DNA from: Linepithema humile
Lineage: Eukaryota; Arthropoda; Insecta; Hymenoptera; Formicidae
DNA: 64,000 nucleotides
Direction: 5' to 3'
Assembly (NCBI RefSeq): GCF_040581485.1
Contig: NC_090129.1
Span: forward strand, 16,255,501-16,319,500
Of the stretch, positions 12,071-23,328 are shown in pieces (within the stretch, counting starts at the first letter, position 1; the number at the start of each line of letters is the position of its first letter). The notes under the pieces were generated by a model, which ran no database searches, was not told the DNA's origin, and saw nothing but the letters and a program-made list of their open reading frames with translations. A program made the position numbers and the translations under genes.

Positions 12071-12111
12071 GCTGTATTCCCCTTCCAGTAGTATAAGTTC
12101 TATGAGTAACT
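12071..12111 (-). repeat. P element right terminal inverted repeat
   Basis: Complement of the left end; it ends at agtaact just before a C14 run. The run prevents a confident call of the 8-bp duplication expected for P elements. Confidence 0.75.
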
Positions 12112-12148
12112 CCCCCCCCCCCCCCGCAACGATATGCTCGGTCTCTAT

Positions 12149-12304
12149 GGCCGGTATTCATAGTCATTTCTTATATTTAAGATCGTCTTAAGTCGTCGTC
12201 ATCGTCGTCTTAAGATACTAATATGGCTTTTTGATTGGTTCGTAGCATTTTAAGACAATACTTAAGACAATCTTAAATATAAGAACGGACTATGAATACC
12301 GGCC
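12149..12304. mobile_element. MITE with GGCCGGTATTCATAGTC ends
   Basis: 156 bp. The first and last ~45 bases are inverted copies (ggccggtattcatagtc and its complement, then ttatatttaaga). The centre has a small TCG-rich stretch. No coding capacity. The target duplication is not clear. Confidence 0.75.
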
Positions 12305-12855
12305 TTTATTTCTATGTCTATGACACAAACCTAACTACTAACATCACTATAGCCATCTAGTGTGAAAAATGATAACTGTACATCCTAGAAAATTGATAAT
12401 ATTTTTGACATTTTGACTTTGGACTTTTATATATTTATTTATAGAGCACGTAGAGCAAAAACAAACATACTTTTATTATATATTTTGGGTATGCGCTATC
12501 GATTGAGACTATTATCAACTCGATCGGCCCAAGCATTATTGAGTTCCAATAATCTCGGTTCTCTGGGCTCTTTGGGCTCGCGTAAAGATACACGTTCGGT
12601 CTTGCGCTGCGCGTGAACTTGGCGCGAGACACTACCGTGTCTCTTGATATATTAATATATTAATATATTATTTTAACAACGTAAATACACCATAACACAA
12701 TACACGTAAATAACAACCATAACCATAGAAACTGTGTGTTAACTATGAAATTTACGTCTCATGCAAATGGTTGTGATTTCGGTAAAGTGTGGTAAAGAAA
12801 ATTTTTATATTCGCGTAGACTATAGACAAATCAGTGATTTTTTTATCAAGTCAAT
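12305..12855. other. No gene recognised
   Basis: Contains short open frames without family signals and a (ttaatata)3 run at about 12650-12670. A GC-richer patch at 12535-12640 has CTCGGTTCTCTGGGCTC-like words but no domain I recognise. Confidence 0.4.
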
Positions 12856-13691
12856 GGGTGTTTTCCAACAAGTTACACAGATGACACAGTGTCCAACACG
12901 AACTATTCCAACAGTGACACCATGTTACACTGCTCGACACAATAAAAAGCTAAGTACAAGCGTGTAAAATGTCCCAGTGTTACCAACATTTTAAGAAATC
13001 TTATAATTTTAAATGATGGTAATACTTTTGATCATAACCTATAAATGTAATAATACAACGATACGAGAGAGCGAGAGTACAAGATTAAAAATTGTGAAGC
13101 TCTATCTCTATAAATTTAATCTCAATGGATCATATTTTGGAAGTTAATGGTAAAATACAACATTAAAAAATACAATAAAAAATATGCCATACAAATTTTA
13201 TTACTTATTATTATCAATAAAACATTTGTTACATATTTTATTATATTTTTCAGAATTCACGTGCAAACATTGTAACAACGCAATTGCTTCATTGGATCAT
13301 TTTGCTAACATTACTGCTTATTGAAGTATCACTATCACTACTTATCTCAGCAGTTTTAGTCAAAGTAAATATAACCTTACAATTCATCATCTGCAATTCA
13401 CATAAAAGTAAAATTAAAACAAAATTTAATCAAAATATATCCTCATTCAAAATTTGGTTTACTATAAAAATTAATTACAATAATTTTTTGTTATTACAGT
13501 AATGTCAATCTCTTCTAATTTCGTTGTTACAATAATTACAATAATGTCAATCCCTCCTAGTAATAAAAATGGAGAACTATAATGCCCTCTACTGAGATTT
13601 TCAGAAATTAGATTTACACTTTATCGTTCCATCAAAAGTTTCACACGGTGAACCACAGTGCAATTTAGCGTGTTCTAGTTGGAAAACACCC
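12856..13691. mobile_element. Non-autonomous element with GGGTGTTTTCCAAC ends
   Basis: gggtgttttccaac at 12856-12869 and its complement at 13678-13691, flanked by aat on both sides (3-bp duplication). Inner bases also show a diverged inverted match (cacagtg words). The 836-bp interior has no transposase. The 3-bp duplication and GGG start fit PIF/Harbinger-type MITEs; the superfamily is inferred. Confidence 0.6.
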
Positions 13692-13726
13692 AATAATAGT
13701 AATACTAACATAAAATTAAGAAAATA

Positions 13727-13927
13727 ATGGCAAAAATAAGAAAGTGTTTTGTTACAAAACGTCACATGAGACGAGTAGTAAAAAAAGAATTAACACACAT
13801 CTTGCAGTTGAATCGACAGTTAATACAGACGAATAATTTGCCTAATAACATAAAAATAATTATGAATACAAATGTAGATACTGCAAATAAACATAATAAG
13901 AAACTTGAACAATGTGAAAACCGATAA
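13727..13927 (+). other. Short basic ORF, possible first exon of a Tnp2-type element
   Basis: 66 codons from ATG (MAKIRKCFVTKRHMRRVVKKEL). A basic start like this is seen at the N-terminus of several transposase ORFs, and a Tnp2-like C-terminus lies 0.8 kb downstream on the same strand. No domain is recognisable, so this is tentative. Its downstream flank (13982-14038) is present again in inverted orientation at 14253-14311. Confidence 0.25.
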
Positions 13928-13981
13928 TGTGATGATAACGTGATTCCCGAAATAATTCCAAAAGAAATTGAGAATGTTACC

Positions 13982-14311
13982 TTAATACTTTTATGCACAA
14001 AATAATGAGACAAATGAATTGGTATAAAGAAAACACATTGGTTTTAAAAAAAGTATGCAGTTGCATGTTGCAAATTACATATTTTTTCTTGAAAGCAACT
14101 ATTAGCGTTTTCGATTATACAGGATTTGAACGACCCAGGGTTGGTTAATGACGTCATTGCAACCTCTCCACCAATGAAAGACTTGCATTTATAGTAAAAT
14201 AGTGATTGATCAACCCTGGGTCGTTCAAATCCTGTATAATCGAAAACGCTATATGTGTTTTCTTTATACACCAACTGATTCGTCTCATTATTTTGTGCAT
14301 AAAAGTATTAA
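13982..14311. repeat. Inverted duplication flanking a MITE
   Basis: 13982-14038 (ttaatacttttatgcacaaa onward) recurs as its complement at 14253-14311 with a few mismatches. Between the arms lie about 64 bp of other sequence and the 149-bp MITE 14103-14251. Confidence 0.75.
14103..14251. mobile_element. Palindromic MITE, 41-bp perfect terminal inverted repeats
   Basis: Ends are tagcgttttcgattatacag onward; the first 41 bases are exactly complementary to the last 41. If the outer ta belongs to the target, it fits a TA-duplicating (Tc1/mariner-type) MITE. No coding capacity. Confidence 0.85.
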
Positions 14312-14476
14312 GATAAATTCCCGCAAATTGAATGTTTTACAAGATATTTTATATTTTATGTCAAAATACTATAATTTACAAGCCTCATAACTCGAAAAGT
14401 ACTTAATAGAAAATAACTTTATTATAGTGTTTTGAAAAGCTCTTGATACCAGCTATTAGATTTTGGAATTAAAAAT

Positions 14477-14654
14477 AGGGTGTTCCATTTAAAAAAACAA
14501 AGTTGACCTCCATGACCTTGTCACGTACACCCAGGTTAAACCAATGTCACCATTGGATGTCCCTCTCTGAGTGCAACAACTTTTGTCTGGGTCATTTTCT
14601 TTGAAAATCACTTCCTTCAAAGTTCGGGGTGCCCACTTAAAATGGGACACCCTG
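14477..14654. mobile_element. MITE with AGGGTGTYCCATTT ends
   Basis: The left end agggtgttccattt and right end aaaatgggacaccctg are inverted and followed by ta. The same GGGACACCCTGTATA-type terminus appears at 51109 and 62034/63414, so they look like members of one Tc1/mariner-like group. No ORF of its own. Confidence 0.65.
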
Positions 14655-15154
14655 TATAAAGCCACTGAATTAAGGCAATTTTTATTATATAGCGGACCAG
14701 TTGTTTTAAAAAAGATTGCAAACAAAAATATATGCACACATTTCATGGCCTTATTCGAATTTTATGCAGTCCTGCATTATACAGAATTTATAATAATTAC
14801 TCATTGGAACTACTTGAATACTTTATTAAAAAATATGCAATACATTATGAAAAAGAATATATTTCTCATAACGTTCATGGCCTTATACATTTGCCCACAG
14901 ATTGCTTGCAACATGGTCCACTTGATTCTTTCAGTTGCTTTAAATATGAGAATTATTTATTTGAGACCAAAGAAACAATTCAGGCTACTAGAAATCCTTT
15001 ACAACAAATTTGTAATAGGTTAAAAAAACAAGAATATGTGCAAAACAAAGATAATGAAAAAACATATCTAATTTTACATCAGTTATGTACTAATCAATTT
15101 TATAAACAAGAAGATTTCATATTCTACAAAACGGTAACCATGATAAAGTTTGAA

Positions 15155-15527
15155 TGTTCGATACATTATTATGATTTAATCTAAGCGCCAATTTTCGGGA
15201 GAGACGTCACGGTGTTTGCCGCGCGCGACCACCGATTCGTGTGCTTCCGCTTTCTTTCGTACCAAGCACGCCGGCGGAATAGCCAAGCACGCCGGCGGAA
15301 TAGCCGTGCCTGCCAGAACGAGTTTGAGCGTCGTGAAAGAGACAGCAAAGGATCTATGTTCTTGTGCGTAAATTGTTGGTCATCCAAACCACACCTTGCT
15401 TGTGTTACGTTGAGAGAGAAGATAAATAAAGAAAGTAAGGAAACCCCAGCATTTCCGACCACGTTATTCGCGAAGCATCCTTCTCGCGAGCTCACGTGGG
15501 GCCCGCAAGCCGGCAATTTCACAAACA
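15155..15527 (+). repeat. BEL 1 5' LTR (373 bp)
   Basis: Differs from the 3' LTR by 11 substitutions, all transitions by my count, and by one extra copy of a 21-bp unit (agcacgccggcggaatagcc), which alone explains the length difference. Confidence 0.95.
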
Positions 15528-15533
15528 TTAATT

Positions 15534-15550
15534 TGGTCCTTCGAGCCGGA
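15534..15550 (+). promoter_or_regulatory. BEL 1 primer-binding site, tRNA-Tyr type
   Basis: TGGTCCTTCGAGCCGGA starts six bases after the LTR. It is the complement of the conserved 3' end of eukaryotic tRNA-Tyr (…CCGGCTCGAAGGA plus CCA). BEL 2 has the identical 17 bases. Confidence 0.85.
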
Positions 15551-16004
15551 TTGTGCAAGGCACACGCAACGTGACTCAGGTGAGCGTGTCTCTCAACGTG
15601 AAACCTCGAAGAAATTTGGCGGGATCATCGCGCCAAGACGGCCCACGACGCTAGCAGCGCTACGTAACCTCACCTGCCTCAAGGTCAATTTTTCGAGGTT
15701 CGCTGCACAAACACGAGAACAAGAGCGTTTTCAACAGAACAAAACCTCAATCAACCAGGAGCAACCGCAGAGGAGACGCCATGACGGCGACGAGGAATCA
15801 ACAAGGTCAATTCTTTGACGTCGGGACTCTGGAAGCGGCCCGCCACCAACTCAGGCATATCCACCGATAGGAAGACGACTCGCGCTATTCAGACGGCATC
15901 CGATATTGTCGCATGCGCATTTAGTCAAGATAAGGGTGGTTATTCCGCGGTAGTTGCCAACCAGAACTTTCCATTGTGCAAATCTTATTAACGGCGTTAT
16001 CAAA

Positions 16005-19000
16005 ATGCCTGACGAAGGAAACGCTGCCATTTTTAAGAAACAACGCACGACGATCAAGGCATCGTGTACTAGGATCAAAACCTATGTAGAGTCAATAGTT
16101 AATGTCAATCCGTCCATAACAGCGCAGCTCAAAGAGCGCAGGTTAAAATTGGATCATTATTGGTCCGAGTACAATAGGGTTCAATCTCAAATAGAATTAG
16201 TTGACGAAAACGATAATGATCGCGTTGCTTTCAAGGAAGCCTTCTATGCCTTGTCCGCCAAAATTCGCGAAACATTGGGGGGCCCTCGTGTGCAGAAGGG
16301 GCGGCTACGCCGGCGTCAACAAACGATCGCGAGATTACCAACGCAATGGCGCACGTGCGCCTTTCCAAATTGAACCTACCTACCTTTTCGGGCAAATACG
16401 AAGAGTGGTTCCCATTCCTCGATACGTTCAATTCCGTGATACATTTCAACGTATCTCTTAGTCGCAGCCAGAAATTCCAGTACCTAAGATCTTCGCTTAC
16501 CGGCACCGCGCTCGATGTGGTTAATTCTCTAGAAATTTCGGATAATAACTACGACGTCGCGTGGACTCTTCTCAAGGAACGCTATGATAATAAGCGGGCT
16601 ATCGTGCAAAATCACATAAAGGCCATAATGGAATTGCCATCGATGACGAAGGAAAACCTCACGGAATTACGCCAAATTGCGGATGGTGCATCTAAACATT
16701 CACGTGCTTTACAGGCCTTGCAGCTTCCAACCAATCACTGGGACGCGTTGCTAATATACGTGTTAAGTAACAAGCTCGACACGTTTACACAGAGAAAGTG
16801 GAGATCTTCGTTATCAGGCGGTAGGGCTCTGATCTGCCCAAACTTTGAAACAATTTTTTGATTTTGTCAATCATCAATGCCAGACGCTTGGAGACACGGG
16901 AAAATCAAACGCGGCTTCAAAGAACACTAATTCACGATCGCAATCCAATCTCAAGCGCCAGGCAAACGTCGCGACAGTCAAAACCAAGTGCAATTATTGC
17001 CAAGGCGAACACTCTATATATTATTGGACTATATATTAAGGACTTTCTAGCGCTTCCGATTTCTCGCAGGATATCGGAAATTCACAACCGCAAAATTTGC
17101 GCCAATTGCCTGCGGTCGTCAGCGCACAAGCCGACTCAGTGTTCTTCCGGTAACTGTAAGGTCTGTCAAGCAAGGCACAATACGTTGCTTCATCAATCAA
17201 GCAACTCGTCCGAATCATCGAGTAGCAATGCAAGCAAGGTCAACGGACCTAAGGCGGATGGTTCTTCGATCGTCCAAGTGACAAACGCATCAGGCTTAAT
17301 CAACGGAAACGATGTCATGCTATCAACGGCTTTGATTTTCACGTACAACAACCAGGGCATTCGCAGTTCGTGTCGAGCGTTACTAGACTGCGGTTTCCAA
17401 GCAAGCTTTATCTCCAAGCGTTTTCTGTCAGTTCTCGGTCTAACGCATCGTTCGCTCAGCGTAGCTATTTCCGGCATAAGCGGCACGGCTGCGACTTCCG
17501 CACAAGCTGTTTAAGTCAGACTTCAATCGCGCCTAAGGCCTTATTCCGCCACTGTGGAATACATTGTTGCGGATAGAGTGACAGACAAGCTTCCAGCTTA
17601 CACTTTGAAACGTGGAGCATTCACTTTTCCGTACAATATCAAACTAGTCAATCCAAATTTCCACGTGTTCTCGGACATCGATCTGCTAATTGGCGCCGAG
17701 TTGTTCTGGAACTTATTGTGTATAGGACAAATCAAGGCTTCATCTAATCATCCAATATTGCAAAAGACGCGGTTGGGGTGGATTCTAGCGGGGCGAGTAA
17801 ACAAACCTGTGGAGTTCGCATCTAAGGTGCACTCTTTCTACGCCTCTATAACATATTCTCAGCTGCATGATCAGCTAACTCGCTTTTGGCGGATAGATGA
17901 CGGTCTTGACGAGTCAAATACCTACACGATACAGAAAAAGCTCTGTGAGCAACACTTTCTTAACAATGTTTCGCGAAATTCGCAGGGACGGTATATAGTC
18001 AAGCTTCCTATCAAGGAAGGATTGCTTAAGAAGCTCGGAGACTCTAGAAGCGTAGCCTTGAAACGATTGAAAGGCCTCGAGAAAAGGTTGAATCGCGATT
18101 CAAACTTGAAATCACGCTATACACAGTTCATCGACGAATATCGATCGCTAGGACACATGCGATTGGTGAGCTCACCGCTTGATGAAGAACTCATATCTTT
18201 CTATCTGCCCCACTATTGCGTCTTTAAAAATACTGATCAGTCATCAAGGATTCGCGTTGTATTCGATGCATCATGTAAGAGTTCTGCTTCTCCAGCCGCT
18301 TCAGGACCGTGGCCGCGCCCTCGAGAGGTCCCGGGACCCAAACCACCGCCCTGTGCTGCTTTTGAAGTGCGTCCATGCCCATCACCTTGAGCCTGGCGCC
18401 CTCCCACGGAATGATGCCGCCGATCCGCCCCACGAGCCAACCCAGCGACGCCTCATCTGCGCATCTTACCACCGCCGCACCACTCCTTAGAGAGGTGCCG
18501 TGGAATCTAGGCACCGGACCCTCCTGGATCCCGTCGATCTCCTTCGAGACCGCACCCCTCAACAGAGTCAACTGCTCAGCAGTGATCTCTGTCTCAAGGT
18601 AGCCCTCTGGTACTGGGTATTCTCTAAACGATGCATTAATGGTGGGACCCATTGTGCAACAGGACTTAGTCTTTATACTGGTTCGCTTTCGCACATTTCG
18701 GTACGTTTTCGCGGCCGACGTAATAAAGATGTACCGGCAAATATTAATAGATCCTTCTCAAACCAGTTTGCAGAGAATACTATGGCGAGATGACTTCAAG
18801 GACGACGTAGATACTTACGAACTGACTATCGTAACATATGGCACATCTTCGGCCTCTTACTTAGCCACTAGGTGCCTCGTACATCTAGCTGATCAGCATT
18901 CACCGCAATATCCCGTTGGCTCTGCACGCGTTAAGCGCGACTTCTACGTCGACGATCTGCTCACAGGGGCAGACACTCTTGCTGAAGCAAGGTCAATTCG

Positions 19001-21494
19001 CAACGAGATCATCCAGCTGCTGCGGTTAGGCGCGTTCAAGCTTAGCAAATGGGCGTCGAATTGCCCTGAGCTGCTCGATATTACAGACAGCCGAGATAAA
19101 GAATTAGTCACTATTGACAATGACGCCAACTCGCGTGTTCTCGGGATCCAGTGGAGTCAATCCAAGGATATGTTTCGCTTTTCTTACGATACTACCGGCA
19201 CGCACGATGTAATCTCAAAACGCACTATAATATCGGAAGTATCTAGGCTATTTGACCCACTTGGTCTGTTGGGTCCAATTATCGTCATAGCAAAGCTCGT
19301 TCTTCAAGAGCTTTGGCGATCGAGCATACACTGGGACGAGTCAGTCCCTCAGGACATTCATACTCGCTGGACCCGCCTCAAATCTCAATTGGTCACATTA
19401 AACCAGTTGCAGATTCCGCGACACGTTAAATTTAGCTCGAATGCAAGGGACGTGCAAATACACGGATTCTGTGACGCCAGTCAGCGCCCATATGGGGCCT
19501 GCGTATATGTCCGAACAAGGGTTGGAATGGAACAATACCGTTCTGAGTTGCTTTGCTCGAAATCTCGAGTCGCTCCGTTGAAGGTCATATCCCTACCAAG
19601 ACTTGAGCTGTCAGCGGCATTGTTATTGGCGCGTCTGATCGATAAGATTGCTAAGGCGTTAGATCAAGCACGCGTTCAGATCCTTCTCTGATCAGACTCC
19701 ACTATCACATTGAATTGGATAACCTTCTTGAACCGCAAATGGTCAGTGTTCGTAGCTAATAAGGTTGGCGAAATCCATCGTCTGACCGAGATCTGCAACT
19801 GGCATCATGTCGCCTCCTCCGATAATTCCGCCGACATTTTATCACGTGGCTCAAGTCCACAGGAGCTGGTCCACGACACAATGTGGTGGCACGGGCCTCC
19901 ATTCTTGCAATTTTGCGAAAATCGCTGGCCCCGGAGCAGCTTTGCGTCACTAGGAGATGACGTTCCCGAGCAAAGAATGATCATTACAACCATCGCCACA
20001 TTGAGCGAGTGCGTTGTCAGTGACTTACTAGGCAGATGTTCCAGCCTGACGAAGGTATGCCGTATCGTGGCGTATTGTTTTAGATTCTCCAAGAAGCACC
20101 GCACGAAGGCTTACACAGAATTCGTGTCTCCCACTGAAATATCATTCGCAACCGATGTTGTTTGCAGAGCCGTACAACGTAGAGCTTTTCCTGCCGAATA
20201 TAAGGCACTAAGCGAGGGAAGAGCTATTAGCACGACAAGTCGCTTACTATCATTGTCTCCGTTCATTGATTGTTTCGGGTTGATCCGGGTCGGTGGCCGA
20301 TTAAAAAACTTAAGTCTGCCATTCGATGCCCGTCATCCGGTTTTGTTGCCGGCAAGGCACAACTTAACGCGACGCGTGATAGAATATGAGCACATACGCA
20401 ACTTGCACGCCGGCGTTCAAGCCACCATGGCGGCCATTAGACAGAGATTCTGGCCTCTATCATTACGTTCAAGCACCCGAAAGATTGTTCAAGGATGCGT
20501 AATTTGTTTTAAAGTTAAACCGCGTACGTCCGAGACTATAATGGGACCACTTCCCACAAGTCGAGTCACCGTTTCCCGACCATTCTCGCACTGCGGGGTC
20601 GATTACGCCGGCCCGGTAATACTACGAGAAGGAAAAAGACGTAACGCGAAAAACCATAAGGCCTACATCTCAATTTTTGTCTGCTTCTCTACCAAAGCGA
20701 TCCATATTGAGCTTGTGAGCGACTTAACTACTGATACGTTTTTGACTGCGTTTAAACGTTTTATCTCACAAAGAGACAAGCCTTCTCACATGTACTCCGA
20801 CAACGGAACCACCTTCGTCGGTGCGCAAAACCAGTTGAAGGAGTTATATGAGTTTTACAACAAGGTACAGACGCAGTCCGAGATTCGACAATCTCTATGC
20901 AATCAGCAGATTTCTTGGAGTTTTATTCCGCCCCATGCCCCCCACTTTGGCGGTCTGTGGGAGGCTGGGGTCAAGTCCGCGAAGTATCATATGGCCCGCA
21001 TTATCGGTAAGGCCCACTTAACCTTCGAGGAGCTGCAAACCGTGCTTTGCGAAATCGAAGCAATCCTCAATTCGCGTCCTATTACTTCGCTAAGCGCTGA
21101 TTCGGACGATTTATCGTATCTTACCCCAGGTCATTTTCTGGTTGGCGCCGCCCTGAATAGTTTCCCTTGCACCGATGTGAGCGATATCAACGAAAATAGA
21201 CTTTTACGATGGCAAACAGTCGAACAAGTCAGGCAGCACTTCTGGCGCAGATGGAGCAACGAATATCTTCATTCCCTACAGGAGCGATCTAAGTGGAAAA
21301 TCAGCAAGGGCATTCAACTGCAACCTAATCAAGTCGTGCTCGTGAAGCTACAAAACTTAGCGCCACTGCAATGGTCGATAGAACGCGTCCAGGTGCACCC
21401 CGGCGAGAACAATATTGTGAGGACCGCAATCAAGACGAGCAAGGGCGCGTTTGTGAGACCGTTGTCGAAATTGGCAATACTGCCTGTAGATTAG
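16005..21494 (+). pseudogene. BEL 1 gag-pol remnant
   Basis: Begins at ATG 16005. In order: a DUF1759-type gag (LNLPTFSGKYEEWFPF), a CCHC-like knuckle whose last Cys region is disrupted near 17020, and an aspartic protease whose usual DSG reads DCG (near 17390). RT follows with FYVDD at about 18950, then RNase H (FCDAS), an integrase zinc-binding region, the integrase core (DYAGP; YSDNGTTF; E) and a DUF5641-type C-terminus. Frames change near 16290, 16850, 17030 and 17515. Bases 18288-18616 are foreign, and TGA at 19689-19691 replaces a Trp codon. Clearly dead. Confidence 0.9.
18288..18616 (-). pseudogene. DUF4780-like fragment lodged in the BEL 1 RT
   Basis: On the minus strand the insert reads open with ITAEQLTLLRGAVSKEIDG, VRCADEASLGWLVGRIGGI, PWEGARLKVMG and VVWVPG. 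This is the pattern of the DUF4780 domain found in insect retroelement ORFs. It is GC-rich compared with its surroundings and lies between the CKSS and SLND motifs that are contiguous in BEL 2. Edges are approximate; I found no clear target duplication. It could be a captured piece of another retroelement ORF. Confidence 0.75.
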
Positions 21495-21734
21495 TCACAG
21501 GTTAGCTAAGAATCCGCGCTACGAGCGAACCAACTTTGCAATTAAGTTTATCTCTATTTTGCCGTTAAGCTCTCTTAGTTGATAAGTCATGTTCTCCTTG
21601 TCAATCACATATAATTTATAAGTTGTGTTATTCAGTTAATCTTCAAGTCATGTTTAGTTTATGTTCATATTGTATCTCATTTTCCTTTGGTACTTTGTAC
21701 TTTGAAAGATCGTCCTTTCAAGGGGGGCGGCGTT

Positions 21735-22086
21735 TGTTCGATACATTATTATGATTTAATCTAAGCGCCAATTTTCAGGAGAGACGTCACGGTGTTTGCC
21801 GCGCGCAACCACCGATTCGTGTGCTTCCGCCTTCTTTCGTACCAAGCACGCCGGCGAAATAGCCGTGCCTGCCAGAACGAGTTTGAGTGTCGTGAAAGAG
21901 ACAGCAAAGGATCTATGTTCTTGTGCGTAAATTGTTGGTCATCCGAACCACACCTTGCTTGTGTTACGTTGGGAGAGAAGATAAATAAAGAAAGTAAGGA
22001 AACCCCAGCATTTCCGACCACGTTATTCGCGAAGCATCCTTCCCGCAAGCCCACGTGGGGTCCGCAAGCCGGCAATTTCACAAACA
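21735..22086 (+). repeat. BEL 1 3' LTR (352 bp)
   Basis: Same ends as the 5' LTR; one copy of the 21-bp unit. Confidence 0.95.
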
Positions 22087-22442
22087 TTGAACTAAGCACA
22101 TGTGATAAAGATAGTTGCGTTATGTTAAGAGACAATTGTGTATTTTGTATCAAAAGAATTTATAAAGAAATCAGGACTTTAGAAATCTTTTTAACAGGAA
22201 GAAAGTTTATTGAATTAAAACCATTTTTCAATTCACCTTGTTCCTCAAAATTATTTAATATTTAGCAAACACAACATTTGTCATATGATTTGTGTACAGT
22301 CAATATTCACGACATTAATATATCAAATCATAACTTCCCAATATTTATGATTATGGTTATGAAAAAGACTTATAGTATAAACCACGTAATACAAATGTAT
22401 GTATATACTATAGACAACTAATAAAATAATTTGTAATTACAG

Positions 22443-22870
22443 ATTCATACAAGGAAGCTCTAGATGTTGTACATAAAAAAACTCGAACAGATACATCAGA
22501 TATGTCATGTTCGCAATTAGGCCGAAGGAAAAGAAAAAGGAAAACTAAATTCCAATTAGTTACAGCAAACAACTTAAGTGATGACGATTCAAATCCGCGA
22601 ATAACACCACCTCCGTCAATAACTGTCATGGATTTGCATTTACTAAATAAACAATTAAATGGTATGATAATAAATAAATATATTATTTTTATGAATTTTT
22701 AACATCATTTTTTTTATACTTGCAAATAAAGTAATGCTTAGTAATGTAATTTTTAATACACTTAGATTTGATTAAGATAACCAAGACTTGGACAAGGGTA
22801 TCGAAAATATGAATAAAACTGCATTAAATGTGAGTCAAAACAAAGCGGATTCTGCCTCTGAAAAGCATCT
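22443..22870 (+). pseudogene. DUF4806 gene fragment
   Basis: One exon, 22443-22661, lies between an AG acceptor and GGTATG donor. It begins DSYKEALDVVHKKTRTD and has the basic/acidic linker and MDLHLLNKQL typical of the middle of DUF4806 genes. The following acceptor at about 22766 leads into a frame that closes quickly, and the conserved C-terminal block is absent. It is a truncated partner of the Tnp2-like gene just upstream. Confidence 0.65.
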
Positions 22871-23090
22871 TAACTCTTAAAAATATAAATAAATAATTTT
22901 TGGTACAATAAAGTATTAAACAATACAAGTCGATTTTAAGTGATCCCACTTAATAGTGTCTATTAATTTATTAATTGTACCTACGGCTAAAATATTATCA
23001 TTGATATAAGCTCTATATAATTACAAAGTTTAAAAAAAATAAAAAATGTTTTGTCATGTAAAAGTGTCTGTTGTAAGTGGTACTTAAGGG
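22871..23090. other. No gene recognised
   Basis: AT-rich sequence with no supported feature. Confidence 0.4.
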
Positions 23091-23170
23091 GATGCTGGAG
23101 TGGCAATCGAACTCCGACGCGAAAGCGCCATCATTTCGATGGTACTAAAAATGAAACGACATTATCGGCG
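23091..23170 (+). repeat. Copy of the Polinton-like terminus
   Basis: aaggggatgctggagt, then ccgacgcgaaagcgccatc and atttcgatgg; the match to the complement of 60410-60490 spans about 80 bases with around a dozen differences. Orientation is opposite to the 60490 end, as expected of paired termini. A small palindrome (gcgtagcctacgc) follows. Confidence 0.75.
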
Positions 23171-23328
23171 TAGCCTACGCCGCGTAGGTCCGTGTGTATG
23201 CATTTGTTTGTAGTGATAACTCACTACACTGACGTGTGGTCTGTGTACGTGTGTCATCGGAAGTTTGTAAACAAACGATGCTTGCGCTTGTTTCCTCGAC
23301 TGAAATTTCGTCACAAGGCTGCAATATA

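Larger units (their letters stand above)
7592..12111 (-). mobile_element. P element, apparently full length
   Basis: It carries a complete THAP/P transposase gene between inverted ends. The left end 7592-7631 and the right end 12071-12111 share catagaacttatactactgg and flanking bases. The exact outer edge and target duplication are unclear because the right end abuts a run of 14 C (12112-12125). It lies immediately right of the fold-back element. About 4.5 kb long, with 60 bp to 460 bp of non-coding DNA inside the termini. Confidence 0.8.
15155..22086 (+). mobile_element. BEL/Pao LTR retrotransposon 1 (old, broken)
   Basis: Two LTRs, a tRNA-Tyr-type primer site, and gag, protease, RT, RNase H and integrase in BEL order. 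The 5-bp duplication ttgaa lies at 15150-15154 and 22087-22091. Each LTR starts TGTT and ends AACA. A purine-rich tract (aaggggggcggcg) precedes the 3' LTR. The coding region carries several frameshifts and stops and a foreign 0.33-kb insert. It sits inside a Tnp2-like ORF. Confidence 0.95.
14732..22265 (+). pseudogene. Tnp2-like transposase C-terminal part, split by BEL 1
   Basis: Coding segments 14732-15154 and 22092-22265 join in frame once the retroelement and one ttgaa copy are removed, ending in TAG at 22263-22265. The protein has the same YISHNVHGLIH, SFSCFKYENYL and LRD landmarks as the ORF at 2-742 and stops at a similar place, so both derive from one family. Upstream of about 14780 the frame is disturbed (a second reading frame matches briefly), so the N-terminal part is lost or scrambled. 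A DUF4806 fragment follows 180 bp downstream. Confidence 0.65.

Noticed and set aside
15181..15574. Open frames on both strands of the BEL 1 LTRs (also 21761-22265)
   Set aside because: They lie in LTR sequence; the plus frame at 22092-22265 is the resumed Tnp2-like ORF, not an LTR gene.
18224..18694. 156-codon minus-strand frame across BEL 1 RT
   Set aside because: Only the middle part is real (DUF4780-like insert); both ends are antisense BEL sequence, so the full frame is not a gene.
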